Source of the DNA: Adiantum capillus-veneris
Lineage: Eukaryota > Streptophyta > Polypodiopsida > Polypodiales > Pteridaceae
Reading direction: 5' to 3'
Length of the DNA: 46,000 bases
Assembly: GCA_014529385.2 (NCBI GenBank)
Contig: CM043952.1
Span: 159,187,557-159,233,556 of the forward strand
A program made the position numbers and the translations under genes. This document shows positions 21,302 to 31,430 of the stretch, in pieces (within the stretch, counting starts at the first letter, position 1; each line of letters begins with the position of its first letter). The notes under the pieces are model-generated. The model did no database searches, had not been told where the DNA came from, and was given only the letters and a program-made list of their open reading frames with translations.

Positions 21302-22945
21302 TGTCACGTGCACATCTAACCCTGCGTGTACGACGTACGTGGACAAGCTACTTCATGACTAGGGTTCAGTTCGGTTCAGTTAGCCTAGCTTAGGAAGTGT
21401 TCTGGCACTTTTGTGAGTCTGTTAGCAGACCGTGAATGTCCAGGTACTTAGAGTAGATGCATATCCTCTGGTTGCACACAGCATGACCATCAAATTCCAG
21501 TCAGATTCCATCAGGAGCATTTTACAGTGCTAAAAACCTATTTTCTCTATTTTAGCCATTTTTCACTTATTATTTTTAAGTGACTTTTGTTGGGAAACTG
21601 GGTAGGGCAATTTGACAAGCAAGTATATAAGAAAACCCAACGCTAGCACTTTCTGGCAGAAGAGGCAGCAAGAATACTTTGTTCATCGGGCACCTTCTCA
21701 GCAAGATTCCCCCCCCCCCCAAGACCAGCCTAGAGTTTTTGCCAAGATTAGCCAACGTTTTCATCAACAGCAAAGCCCTAGCGTTTTTGGATAGCAGATC
21801 AGCCCGGCAGTAGGGTAAAGGGGCCAATAAAAAACCACCCCCCTTAAGGAGGACTGTCGGGGCCACTTTTTTTGTGCACTTTCGGACCCATTGTGAGACA
21901 CAAATGGGTGAGAGTTGGGGTGGACAATGTAGCCAACTTGCAATCGTGGCCATTAGATCTTGGGTTCAAGCCTTGTTGGCACAATGGCTCTAAATGCCCC
22001 TCCATTCTGGTTTTCTATTTACACCCATTTTTTATACACATAAAAAATGTTGTGCGGACGTTCTTCGCCTGTATAAATGCAACTTGATTCTAGATTTTTG
22101 TTGTTGGTTGAGACGATCTCGATCTTCATTTTGAGCGTCTAAGCACTTGATTCTGTTTAGCGTGCTTTCCGCAGTGTGTGTTTCTTCTTAGGTGGCCTTA
22201 AGTTGGCCCCTTTACCCTAGTAGGTTCCAGCAACCGGCCTAGCGTTTTGCATTTGCAAGACAATCTGGCGAGCAGCCAGACAGATTCAGCCCTGGCATTT
22301 TTGGATCATGCAGCAACCCTAGCGTTTTGCAGATTCTCCGCGCAACAACTTCAACATATGCACCAGCATTTTCAGTTTTCAGCATAGACACACCGCAATA
22401 GAGCCCCAAACCTCGCAGATCTCACCTTCCCGCAGCAAATCCTTGCCACACGGTCAGATCCAATGTAGTTTACAGATTCAGCCCGGAAAACGCAGATTTT
22501 AGCATCTGCGTTTTAAACGTGTCGTCGTTGCATCGTCGTCATCGACATAGAGTCAAAATTCAGCAGATAAAGATCTGCAGATTTCAGCCATTCGTGTTTT
22601 CATATTTCAGCCCGTCTCCTCGTCGTCCTCATCGTTGTCGACATCGTCGGCAAATCCAAAGCATTGTAGAGATTTGTGCAATCAATAGCATAGACTTCTC
22701 TCGCCATCAAGAGAAGGGCCCTTGGAGGAGGGTCTGACAACTTGTCTGGTGTCGTATTCTTCTCTCTCTATCTCTCAGTCTCAGCACCTTCATTCACATT
22801 GTTTATCCAATTTGTTTGTAATCACTTGCACTCTCTCATTAAAGAAACGGAAGGCTCTCCCTTCCGTAAGTAAAAGGAACCTTGAGCACATTTCGGAGCA
22901 CTCATCTTGAGCAAAGTTCAACATTCACTTCCGCTGCACCTTACA
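21302..22945 (+). mobile_element. solo LTR, 1644 bp, TSD GAAAG
   Basis: It starts TGTCACGTGC, ends CACCTTACA and is flanked by GAAAG at 21297-21301 and 22946-22950. No primer site, polypurine tract or coding domain lies inside, so it is the single LTR left after recombination between two LTRs. It carries a MITE (21811-22219). The orientation is not certain. Confidence 0.8.
21811..22219. mobile_element. 409-bp MITE related to the pogo-like transposon at 27184
   Basis: The termini are perfect 17-bp inverted repeats, TAGGGTAAAGGGGCCAA, with TA at both ends as a likely target duplication. The next bases of its right end (GGCCACCTAAG, inverted) also match the left end of the large pogo-like element at 27184. 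There is no coding capacity. Confidence 0.8.
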
Positions 22946-23007
22946 GAAAGAGATGGGACTTCTAACATTCACTTCCGCTGCACCTTACAGAAAGAGATGG
23001 GACTTCT
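22920..23007 (+). repeat. 44-bp tandem duplication over the solo-LTR end
   Basis: Two identical 44-bp units, 22920-22963 and 22964-23007. Each contains the last 26 bases of the solo LTR, the GAAAG target copy and 13 bases of flank. The duplication must therefore have happened after the LTR inserted. Confidence 0.92.
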
Positions 23008-23010
23008 GAG

Positions 23011-23042
<32 letters not shown>

Positions 23043-23904
23043 CTGGGAAAGGCTCTCCATGCTGATAACAATCTACTTATGCAAGTGACCAAGGGTGGTC
23101 AAGCATAGAGCTAACATGCCAATTGGATACAACCGAGGTACACACAACTATGATTGCTACTGGCATTGCCAACTACTCCTGCACACGAGACCACTGACTC
23201 GGTCTCGACATGGGTATCACCTCCTACATGCTCCAAGAGCATAAATCTGGTGCACCTCCTCTAGCAAGATCTAGATGATGATCTGGATCTCGGATGAGAA
23301 TCCCTGCCACTGCATGATCAGAAGGCCTGCAGGAGGCCGCCGTGAGAAAGCACTGCACCATAGAGGTGATCGCCAAGTGTTGCATCTGCTGCCCTATTCA
23401 TAGGCCAAAAACGCCCGCCAAAAATGGATGGCTGCCTGCTGTCCAATAACGCAGGTATGGGAGGCTACCCAAAAACGCTGGGCTGACCCCCCTCCTGCCC
23501 ACCCGCTGTGCTGCCTGAAAGGGCTGCCCACTGGGGCTGAACTGCATGCCTTTCATAGGCGCCCCCCCCCCCCCCCCCCCCCCCCGCCCCTGCATATATA
23601 TGGCCTACCTCAGCCCTGCCCAACCCAGCCCTATATCTCCACGACCTCGTGAATATCCCAAAATGGAGAAAATAGAGAAAGTGGCCCGTAGGGTCCTGGG
23701 AAAGAAGGGGAAAAATGCCTAGGGGGTGCAGAAGGCTACGTGGTCATGGAACCAAGCAAAAACCCGAGCTAAACATGGCTAGACTCAACCCAGCATGAGA
23801 AACTTACCTGACACTGGCCGGGCACAGCCACAAAGCATCCCTCACTCCCTAATACCTGTCCCTGCGAGAAATTGGGACCGACCGGACAAACCAAGAGAGA
23901 TGCC

Positions 23905-24743
23905 TAACCTTGGAAAGAAAATCGAACCAGGAAGCTGGAGTCAGCAATCCGCAACTGTAAAGAGAGGGTTTCGTGGACGAAGGTATCTGCTACTCTACTT
24001 CCAGGTCGAATAATATGTGGCCATCATATCATCCAACCACTAACTACCCCCAAAAGACGTCCAGGAAGTACAATGTTGTCCCCTGAAAGTAAATCTAGCT
24101 CTAACAAGAAGCTCCTCAAGCCAACCGACTCACAAGTCGCACAACCAGCATCTGTAGAAGGTACTGTTGTGACCGCTCCAAGAGAATGCATCAATACTGA
24201 GGATAAGGCATAAAATACTGGTATTCGGATCATTTCCCAACTCTGAAGTGCTCCACCCTCGAGCAAAGAGTCGGAAATCTACACGTCCGATCTTATACTA
24301 CATGTCAGAAACTCCAACCTACTACGGGAAGTCCAAGGAAACGAGGCTGAGGAATTATATATCCAATGACAAAGAACCAAAGGACTGCACCAACCACCAT
24401 ATACAATGATGAGCTGCAAACTATATCTCAAGGAACTTCATCAAAACTCAAAGTGAAATTGCGTCTCATCTGCAATTGTCCGGAAGGAGTATCACCCCAC
24501 TCTCAAAGAGAATCGGGAACAAATATCCAGCACAAAGGAACATACATCAATACTAAGACTGCAGCTAACACGGCAAGATCAAGCGACCCTACTCCCAAGC
24601 TCTGCAAGAGAAGAACAAGGTGCTCTAGAAAGCCACCAAATAGACTATCAATCCACATGGAACCACAAGAACTGTATGGAAGTAGTCCCGAAAACTAACT
24701 TCCAAGCTCACTCCACATCCCTCTCTGAAGGGAGAACACCCGA
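23905..24743 (-). pseudogene. 3' internal end of a second copy of the Copia-like element
   Basis: Homologous to 17784-18632 but placed outside LTR B. It ends abruptly at an LTR-like TGTTGGGGG at 24744. This is the evidence that the array contained at least two tandem or nested copies. Confidence 0.6.
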
Positions 24744-24967
24744 TGTTGGGGGATATGTGTTCGCAAGGTGGACCACGAAGGCACGGGGCCTATGGCTGTG
24801 AGAGGTGGTAGAGAGAAAAAAGCAGAAGCAGAGAGATGAAGCCAATATAGACCCGAATGAGAAGTATATTATCAAAAAAAGAAATAACCAGTACAAGGTA
24901 TGGTCAACTCGACAACTAACAATCGACAGATGATAAATAACAACGGGTTAGGTCATTAGCTCCAACA
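24744..24967 (+). repeat. short LTR (224 bp) of a Copia-type element
   Basis: It starts TGTTGGGGGATATG and ends GCTCCAACA, giving six-base inverted ends TGTTGG/CCAACA. It is followed by ATGATATCAACC, a decayed tRNA-iMet-type primer site (consensus TGGTATCAGAGC). No downstream coding domains are recognisable and no partner LTR was found. Confidence 0.5.
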
Positions 24968-26815
24968 ATGATATCAACCTAGAACCATTGTTTTGCTCCA
25001 ATCATATCATAATCTTGGAGTCTTCTAAACGCATGTCCAAGCCCTCATGGCCACATGCGCTCGAGCCCCTCGAGGGGTTCACTGTTCAGTATCCCCCTAT
25101 TTAACGTGCGTTCGGGGGGTATTATAAAAACCAAAGTTACCCAGAACAGGGGCCTTTGGAACGTTTCTGGAAACGCCCCCCCTCCCCCAAAAAAGGCAGA
25201 ACGGGAACGAGAGCCGGAGCAGTAAGTTTAAAATATGCTTAAATTAGGTTGGTTAGTAGAGAGCCATACACACCCATTAGTCCAAGTTAAGGCATGCTCT
25301 GCAATGATGCTTCAGTCTTAAGGCTTACACGCGATTGCGCAATACACAATACATGAATTGGGATCATCCTTTACAAAAGCATCTTGATTCTTCATAGAAA
25401 GAACATTAACTCAAAGTTGAAGAATAGAGTTCAGACTCCACACAAATGCTTGGAGCAAAAAGATGATAGATCATAGATGTTAAAGATGGTTTACAAGGTC
25501 AACCAAGGCGCTACAAAAAGACATGTAGAAGCTAGAGTGCTAAATAACAACTTTAAGAGTCACCAGGTGACATGTCAAGACTCAATCACTCATATGGCAG
25601 TGCAATACAAAAAGGGGGCAACGCCGGCGGCCTCAAAAGAAACAAATATCAAAAACCAATGAGCAATGGAGACACATTTGTTTGCAACTCTTCAAAGAAA
25701 GGTTAGTTCTCTCTGCATTGAAGATGATAGAACTAGGATTTAGATGGTATTGTGGGCTCTCAACATGAACTCGTCTATTATTTTTAGACACATATGTCTC
25801 TAATTGTGAGGTCAGTGGTAAAAAATTTTGTCCAAAAACACTTGAAGATAGATTGTCAAAAAGATAAAAATTTTAAGTAATTTATCCAAAATTAACACAA
25901 AGGTATTTCAAGAAAAAATTAGATTTGAGGGGTATTTTGGTAATTTCCACAAAGTTTAGGGATAGGTTGGTATTTTTTTATTGAAAATTTCTAAATTCCA
26001 TTCTCACGTGGATAATTTTACAAAAAAAAAACAAACTTTCCTTTTGTTTATTTAGAAAGGTCTATGAGGTCTCTTGGAATTATTTCTCCGGGAATTAGAC
26101 ATCCCTTCTCTTCTTCTTCTTTTTCTTCTTCTTCTTTTTCTTCTTCTTCTTCTTCTTCTATTGTGATGTTCTCTCCCCATCTCTATGCGTCGCATGAGCA
26201 CACAGATACAAGTACTTTGAACGAAGTAGTATCTATGTGCCCTTGCTTGCTCTCTTAACAACAGAGAGGATACAGTGAACTAGTATCCTCTGTGGTCAAA
26301 ATCTGAATAGAAGACATAAGAGAAGCAGAATGTAGGATGTAGGCTTAGCCATTGCATGTTTTAGTAATAGGCTCATTCAAACCAAATTAATTACATAAAG
26401 ACTCGGTATGAAACATCACGTAGCCAAAATGCAATGATCTTGATCCTCACCCACACCTTGTATCCAACCAAGTTGGCATTGCTTTTCCATCCATGAAAGC
26501 ATCTATGGCCTCTAACCTATTGTGTGTCACCAATGCACATGCTGGGCGATGGATCCGATTAGCCATAGTGTCTTGTTCATCCGTCTAGAAAGCCATTAAT
26601 TTTGGCACGCATGTTTAAAAGGCCATGTGTAAGGGCATTCCTAAGAGCTCAAGCACTAACATGATTGTGCCTATACATATACATCAGTCAATAGAAAATG
26701 GGGCGTACAGACTAGCTTCCATTCTTTTGAACGCAGTGGCTTCTGAGCTTTATCCCGAGAAATACTAGTCCCACAGCCAACCTAAGTCCCATCCCTCGCT
26801 GCTTTACTAAAATAC

Positions 26816-26817
<2 letters not shown>
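24968..26817. other. no recognisable gene; AT-rich DNA with a TTC repeat
   Basis: Short unrelated open frames only. The interval includes a (TTC)n tract at 26105-26159 and otherwise nothing I can assign. Confidence 0.5.
26105..26159. repeat. (TTC)n microsatellite
   Basis: TTC repeats interrupted by T-runs. The Ser/Phe-rich and Arg/Lys-rich open frames over it are low-complexity artefacts. Confidence 0.9.

Positions 26818-26849
<32 letters not shown>
26818..26849. repeat. (GA)n microsatellite
   Basis: 32-bp GA tract directly after (minus strand) a splice-donor-like GTAACT of the candidate exon at 26850-27134. Confidence 0.9.
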
Positions 26850-26851
<2 letters not shown>

Positions 26852-27134
26852 ACCGACGGCGTCTCAGAAGGCTGCTGCTGTTGAGCTCGATAACTGAAAG
26901 CAAGCATCCCTCTTCCACACCGCACCGGTTGGAGCGAAGCGCATGAAAGAGTAGAGGAGAAGGCAGAGTGAGGCACGCCAGGATGCAAAACATGATAGCT
27001 CGCCATCCGCTCCAGCTTCCTGCGGCGCTGAAAGTCTTGTGAAGTTGTGAGCTGCCTATCCTAGAGTTGCAACGTGGTCGCATGGTTTCTACATCTTTTT
27101 CCAAAGGCCAAAGTTTTTGACTTGGCAAAGCCAT
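26850..27134 (-). CDS. candidate first exon of an unknown gene
   Basis: An open frame of 94 codons from ATG 27134. It encodes a basic N-terminal part, one hydrophobic segment of about 18 residues (AIMFCILACLTLPSPLLF) and an acidic/serine-rich tail. A possible donor (CGTCG/GTAACT) sits at its end. A single N-terminal membrane anchor would suit a Golgi or ER protein. I recognise no family and find no second exon. It lies just outside the hAT MITE and is not repeated in the window. Confidence 0.25.
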
Positions 27135-27183
27135 GTTACAAGTTCCTTTGGGAGCAGTGTTCGGGAAAAATGTGTCTCACCTT

Positions 27184-27200
27184 AGGGTAAAGGGGCCAAT
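27184..27200. repeat. TIR of the pogo-like transposon (transposase 3' side)
   Basis: TAGGGTAAAGGGGCCAA. It is identical to both ends of the MITE at 21811-22219, and the following ..GGCCACCTAAG is shared with that MITE too. Confidence 0.8.
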
Positions 27201-27639
27201 AGTTGGCCACCTAAGCACAGAGGGAGGTTTAAGGGTCAAAACCAGTTTTTTTTAAATTCAAGGTATTGGCTAGCACTGCCATGTGTCATTGCACATGGAG
27301 GGGTGAGATGATAAGGTTGTTGTGAGGATAGATGGGGTAATTTTTGCAATCAATAATTTCTTTGTGAAAAAAATGGGAGTGAGAAGAGACCCGATAGCTC
27401 CCCCCTAAGGTGTGCAGTGGTAGTCCATTCTTGGTATTAAACTACCCAATGCTATACTGAGTTGTCACCACTCATGATCTCACTGGCGTCTTTTATGTGT
27501 CCATCCAACGTTAGACATCTGTCGCTTCATTACCTAACTCTACCTTATCACATCCCTGTTAAATACTCGTACTCAGCTATGGCTACGCTTTGTATGCGAG
27601 CTTCTTACACCTCCTGGTCGCTACACCTACTGGTTGCGC

Positions 27640-28130
27640 TAATCTGTCGAGCAGGTTGGCACCCGCCACAGTTTACCCCCTCTTTCGGAGCCTCCATGAG
27701 TTGCAAGGGCACCATGGCCCCCATTTTATCTAAGTCCCCCATGAGTTGCAAAGGCAACATGGCCGCCATTTAATTGAGTCCGCCATAACCTATTGAAGTG
27801 AGAATCCCGTTGGGCCATAACATTCAAAGTGTGGACACATGTAGGGAATCATTTGGCCTTCTGCTTCTCCTTGCGCTCCTCAGAGTTTGCTATTGCGGCC
27901 ATAGCAGTCATCACACCTACAAGGCATCGTTTGCCCTGATGCTTCTCCTTGCTCTGCTCAAAGTTTACTATTGCGGCCTATGTCATCAAAGATCTGTTGT
28001 GCACCCAATCATCAGAGCACCACCAATTGGCGTGTCAGGGAAGAGCAATGCTTGCATCGCAATCTTGCCCCTTGGCCCATGGTGTGTCGGGGAAGATCAC
28101 TGTGCTTGCATCACAAACTTGCCTCGAGAA
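27640..28130 (+). repeat. three pairs of short tandem duplications
   Basis: CCATGAGTTGCAA.GGCA.CATGG at about 27695 and 27740; a TTGCTATTGCGGCC-type unit with CTTCTCCTTGC at about 27860 and 27930; and GTGTC.GGGAAGA....CTTGCATC at about 28040 and 28085. The copies differ at several positions. They lie between the transposon end and the carboxypeptidase fragment. Confidence 0.6.
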
Positions 28131-28660
28131 TCAAATTTTTGTCTCTCAAGTACCCTGTTGGTTCAGGGATTAGCATTGCCCCTCTCCTTGAGGACTTGCC
28201 GACCAACAAAGATGGCATTGTGAAAGATGTCTATACAGCTCTGAAGGTTTCTATGACCTCTTCCCTGCCCTCCACAAGTGCCCCTTTTATGTGACCACGG
28301 AGAGCTACTTAGGGGAATGTGTCCCTTCCATTGTGACCTACATTCTTCAAGAGTAGAAGGAGCAAGGGGCTTGGTTAAAACTGGATGGCATTGCAATAGG
28401 AAATGGTCCGACTCATCCCATTGTTCAGGTAGCTCTTGATGCACATACTTGTTTATATTTTGACTTGAATATTTTAAATTTGTAATGGTTTCTTCTGGCT
28501 TGAAAGATTTTTGTATGTTATCAGATTCAAGACCATGGCCCCACTACTCAAAGAGAGGCAGTATATGCATCGCCATGAAGGTAGTTGCTATAAGAAAGGA
28601 GGAAACAGACAAGCTACCGGTGCACAACTTATCAAGGCTCTGCTTGGATTTTTCTATTGT
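28050..28660 (+). pseudogene. serine carboxypeptidase-like (SCPL) gene fragment
   Basis: At about 28060 LGPWCVGED matches the ELGP(W/Y).V block of S10 carboxypeptidases. At 28143-28247 comes YPVGSGISIAPLLEDLPTNK (family: DNPVGTGFS.A......TN). After a +1 shift follows GFYDLFPALHKCPFYVTTES, where family members have FY.TGESYAGKYVP. The catalytic Ser is still in place but the Gly before it is Thr. A TAG at 28354-28356 breaks the frame, then LKLDGIAIGNG continues. A weaker ERQ-containing segment extends to about 28660. There are no introns, the start is missing, and the catalytic Asp and His regions are absent. SCPL enzymes are vacuolar or secreted peptidases or acyltransferases; this one cannot be functional. 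Confidence 0.8.
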
Positions 28661-29309
28661 TGCTCAATTCACCAAAGATGCTGGAGGCAGCCATATGTGA
28701 GAACTTGTAGCTTTGATGTGAGCTCTTTCTGTACGATGAATGTTGGTTTTTTTTTTTCATCTCACGTTCTGTTCTTCTTTGGTTGCTTGTAGGTGAGTTA
28801 CTGCTATGCCTAATGTTAAAGAGTACCATCAAAACTAAAGCTACTAGGTGAGGTTTTTGCCTGACTCAGTAATCATGTCTTTGTTGATTTAGGGGGTGTG
28901 TAAAATATTAGGTCTCAAACCAAGTCTCATGACAGCTTGATGTCTTGTGTATTATGCAAGACATAGGTAATTCTGAAAATTGATTAAAACATCTGATAAA
29001 CAAAAATACACAAATTGAAATTGTAAATCCAGTACAAAATGAATTGAAAGTTACTGAAATCGAAAGATTGTAAAAAGTTGTCTCCTCTTCTTTGTATTGT
29101 GTAGCTCAGAAATGATTAAGTTCGCAAAAGGCAAAAATAAACTGATATCCAAATGATAATGGGAATCAAAAAGATATTAAAGTTGTGGGCTTACAAAAAG
29201 TGGTTGGTTATGTGCTCCTAAGGAAAGACTACACGACCGAGTATTTAGCTAAAACAAGAGTTGGTATGTGTATATACCTTACAAAAAGGGGGTGAGAATA
29301 TTCTTAGGC
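28661..29309. other. non-coding, inside the pogo-like transposon
   Basis: AT-rich DNA with no recognisable frame, between the carboxypeptidase fragment and the end of the transposase gene. Confidence 0.5.
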
Positions 29310-30819
29310 TCATATTTGTAGCTGTGTTTTTTGCACAAGACGTAGCTTCTCCATTCGACGCATCCGAGCATATGCATGATACGGTTGGTCTATGTGTAGT
29401 GGATGTAAGAGAAAACCTTGTAGAGAACCTCCCTCCCATAATACCGAACATAACTTTTCTTCAAAAATCTGTTGTTGTAATCCCCAATTCTTCTTTGCAA
29501 GCTTTGCTTCTTGTGCATCTATCTTTCGTTGTCGTGCTGCATCCTTTTCGGCCATTACTTGTGTTCTTTTCTTCTCCTTCTCCAATCTCTCCTCTTCCTT
29601 TGCTTTTGTTATCTGTTCTTTCTTTGCATTTTTGGCTTTCATACTCTCCATGTATTGACTTGAAGTGAGAATCAAACTATTGGTATAGTCGACAAATGCT
29701 TCATGATTGATTGTTGAATGCACACCTCTATTGGTGGAACCTGCAAAAGATCAATGATGTGATGTCTCATCTGTACCACATGTGAAGTTGGTTGGTTGTG
29801 AGTTGGTGTTTTCATCTGCAAATTGATTTTGATTTTCATCTGAAAACTGATTGTAGTTTATATTTGCAAACTGATTCTGATTTTCATCAGAAAGTTGATT
29901 GTGAGTTATATCCGCTAACTGATTTTGATGTAGCATCCTCTTTCTTTTGGATGGAGCAAAAGTCTTTCTCCCCAATGACGTTGGAATATCTGCCTTCTTT
30001 AATCGAGTACTTGCATCAATAGGTTGAATTGCATGCCCCTCTAAATTTGCTCCTTTCAACAGTGGAAACTTCCTCCTCTACCAATAGTTGTGTAAAGCTC
30101 ATTGCATTCTCCGTTTGTCCTTGGGCTGCAAAGATTCCTTCACCTTGTGCATGCTCCATCTATCCTTGAAATGCAAACATGTTGTCTGCATCTCCTTGAG
30201 TTGCCACATAGTTCAATGTGAAAATTGCCTCATCTTCAAAGTCGTCTTGCATGGGTATGATGGGCACCTGAGATTGGTCCTCTTCAATGACCACAGTTGG
30301 ATCCTTTGTGAGGTTAATGCGATTGCATGGCATTTTGTCAAATTTGACGGCGGATGAATCTAGTGGCCATATGCCCGTTGCCCAAAAGCTAGCCTTTATG
30401 TTTGACTCCGTAAAAGAACTTTGTATAGACCTTGTCACAATTGAAGCTAGCTCAATTTTGGTTGCTTGTCTTGAGACATCTTGTCGTTGTCATATGTCTC
30501 GTTCTTTTCTGCATTGAACCTTAATGACTTGAATACTAACACATCCAATGGTTGAATCTTGTGGGAAGTGTGGGCAGGTAGAGTGATAATGTCAATCCTT
30601 GCATCATGTGCTTTGGCCACAACGTAGAGAGACACATGGCTTCCATGTCCATCAAGAATAAGAAGGTGTCTATTATCCTTGCCCGTATTCCTTGTAATAT
30701 CGTTATCAAAATGCGCAAGCCATGCTTTAAACAATTCACTCGTCATCCATGCTTTCTTTTGCATGGCCATTGGCGCTCCTGGCTCACGTTGTTGAATATA
30801 ATTGCTTGTGATACAACTG
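29310..30819 (-). pseudogene. pogo-like transposase, C-terminal half (DDE domain and tail)
   Basis: The frame starting beside the LTR junction carries the second catalytic Asp in HLLILDGHGSH (codon about 30651-30653). The third lies in LPAHTSHKIQPLDV (codon about 30543-30545), 36 residues later, which suits pogo DDD spacing. A frameshift at about 30480-30540 is followed at 30160-30438 by IKASFWATGIWPLDSSAV, the family's usual block after the DDE domain. At 29751-30059 an Asn/Gln-rich tail repeats DENQNQFA-type units. After a possible short intron (acceptor TTTTGCAG before 29750), 29310-29723 encodes a long Lys/Glu/Ala coiled coil (KAKEEERLEKEKKRTQ). The transposase cuts and pastes at TA sites. 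Confidence 0.8.
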
Positions 30820-30824
30820 CCCTT
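30820..30824. other. target-site duplication CCCTT (left)
   Basis: Matches CCCTT at 39874-39878. Removing the LTR element and one copy puts the two transposase halves in one frame. Confidence 0.88.
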
Positions 30825-31061
30825 TGTGCGCGTATGTCGCACGTGTCAATGCAAGGAACTTGCCGATACACTGTGTGTGAGCCACAAATGGCTCCAAGCA
30901 CACAACAAGCCTAAACTAGTAAGCTCAAAGAAGGCGATGGTGTGTCACTCACCGCTCTACGCTTGCTTTCGTGGAGGATTCCTCGCCACGAAGAAGAGGG
31001 AGACGCCGCTACGCCGCGCTCAACCGCCTCGCCGCCGTTGTGCTGCCGCAATGCTCGATCG

Positions 31062-31108
<47 letters not shown>

Positions 31109-31430
31109 GCATACACACACACACACACACACACAAGGAGATGAAGAAGAAGAAGATGGAGATGGAGATGGAGCAAGAGCACTCTTCAATTGCACAAATG
31201 AGAGAATGAGTGAATTTTAGGTTTAGTTGACTTTTATATGAGCTCGCCCCATTCACACTTGGGTGCCCATGCTTAGCCAACTAATCCCTTGAATGTTCTA
31301 GTTAGAGTGCGCCTCTCATCGACGATCACTCTTACCCTTTTCTTATTGGACCGACAAGCCCGATACCTGACTCTACAAGTAAACAATACAACGTCCGTCG
31401 TAGGTGATAGGGTGTCCGTGAGGGTTAACG
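30825..31430 (-). repeat. 3' LTR of the gag-protease element (606 bp)
   Basis: On the plus strand it starts TGTGCGCGTATGTCGCACG and ends GGGTTAACG. The final base pair of the TG end is mutated, where the other LTR has GGTTAACA. It contains (CT)n at 31063-31106 and (CA)n at 31112-31134. Confidence 0.92.

Larger units (their letters stand above)
21172..23904 (-). repeat. LTR B (5' LTR), split by a solo LTR insertion
   Basis: Parts 21172-21301 and 23008-23904 match LTR A in order. The gap is filled by the solo LTR 21302-22945, the duplicated target and a 44-bp tandem copy. LTR B also has the GA tract (23014-23041) and a poly-C tract (23562-23590). Confidence 0.65.
16749..24743 (-). mobile_element. 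Copia-like LTR array on the minus strand
   Basis: Two related blocks, 16749-18632 and 21186-24743 (the second carrying an insertion), lie in direct orientation. Read on the minus strand the order is: a 3' internal end (24743-23905), LTR B (23904-21172), primer site (21171-21159), internal DNA (21158-17784), polypurine tract and LTR A (17773-16749). One whole element (LTR B to LTR A) is thus preceded by the 3' end of a second copy. The internal DNA near the tract reads VADTLVHETLSLQL, like the Copia ADI.TK.L motif at the end of RNase H, but no intact polymerase is visible. Confidence 0.6.

Noticed and set aside
26052-26261. Arg/Lys-rich and Ser/Phe-rich frames
   Set aside because: Translation of a TTC microsatellite on both strands.
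30911-31280. Several frames in the LTRs of the gag-protease element (also 39369-39716)
   Set aside because: They exist in both LTRs, are dominated by CT and CA repeats, and differ in frame between copies.
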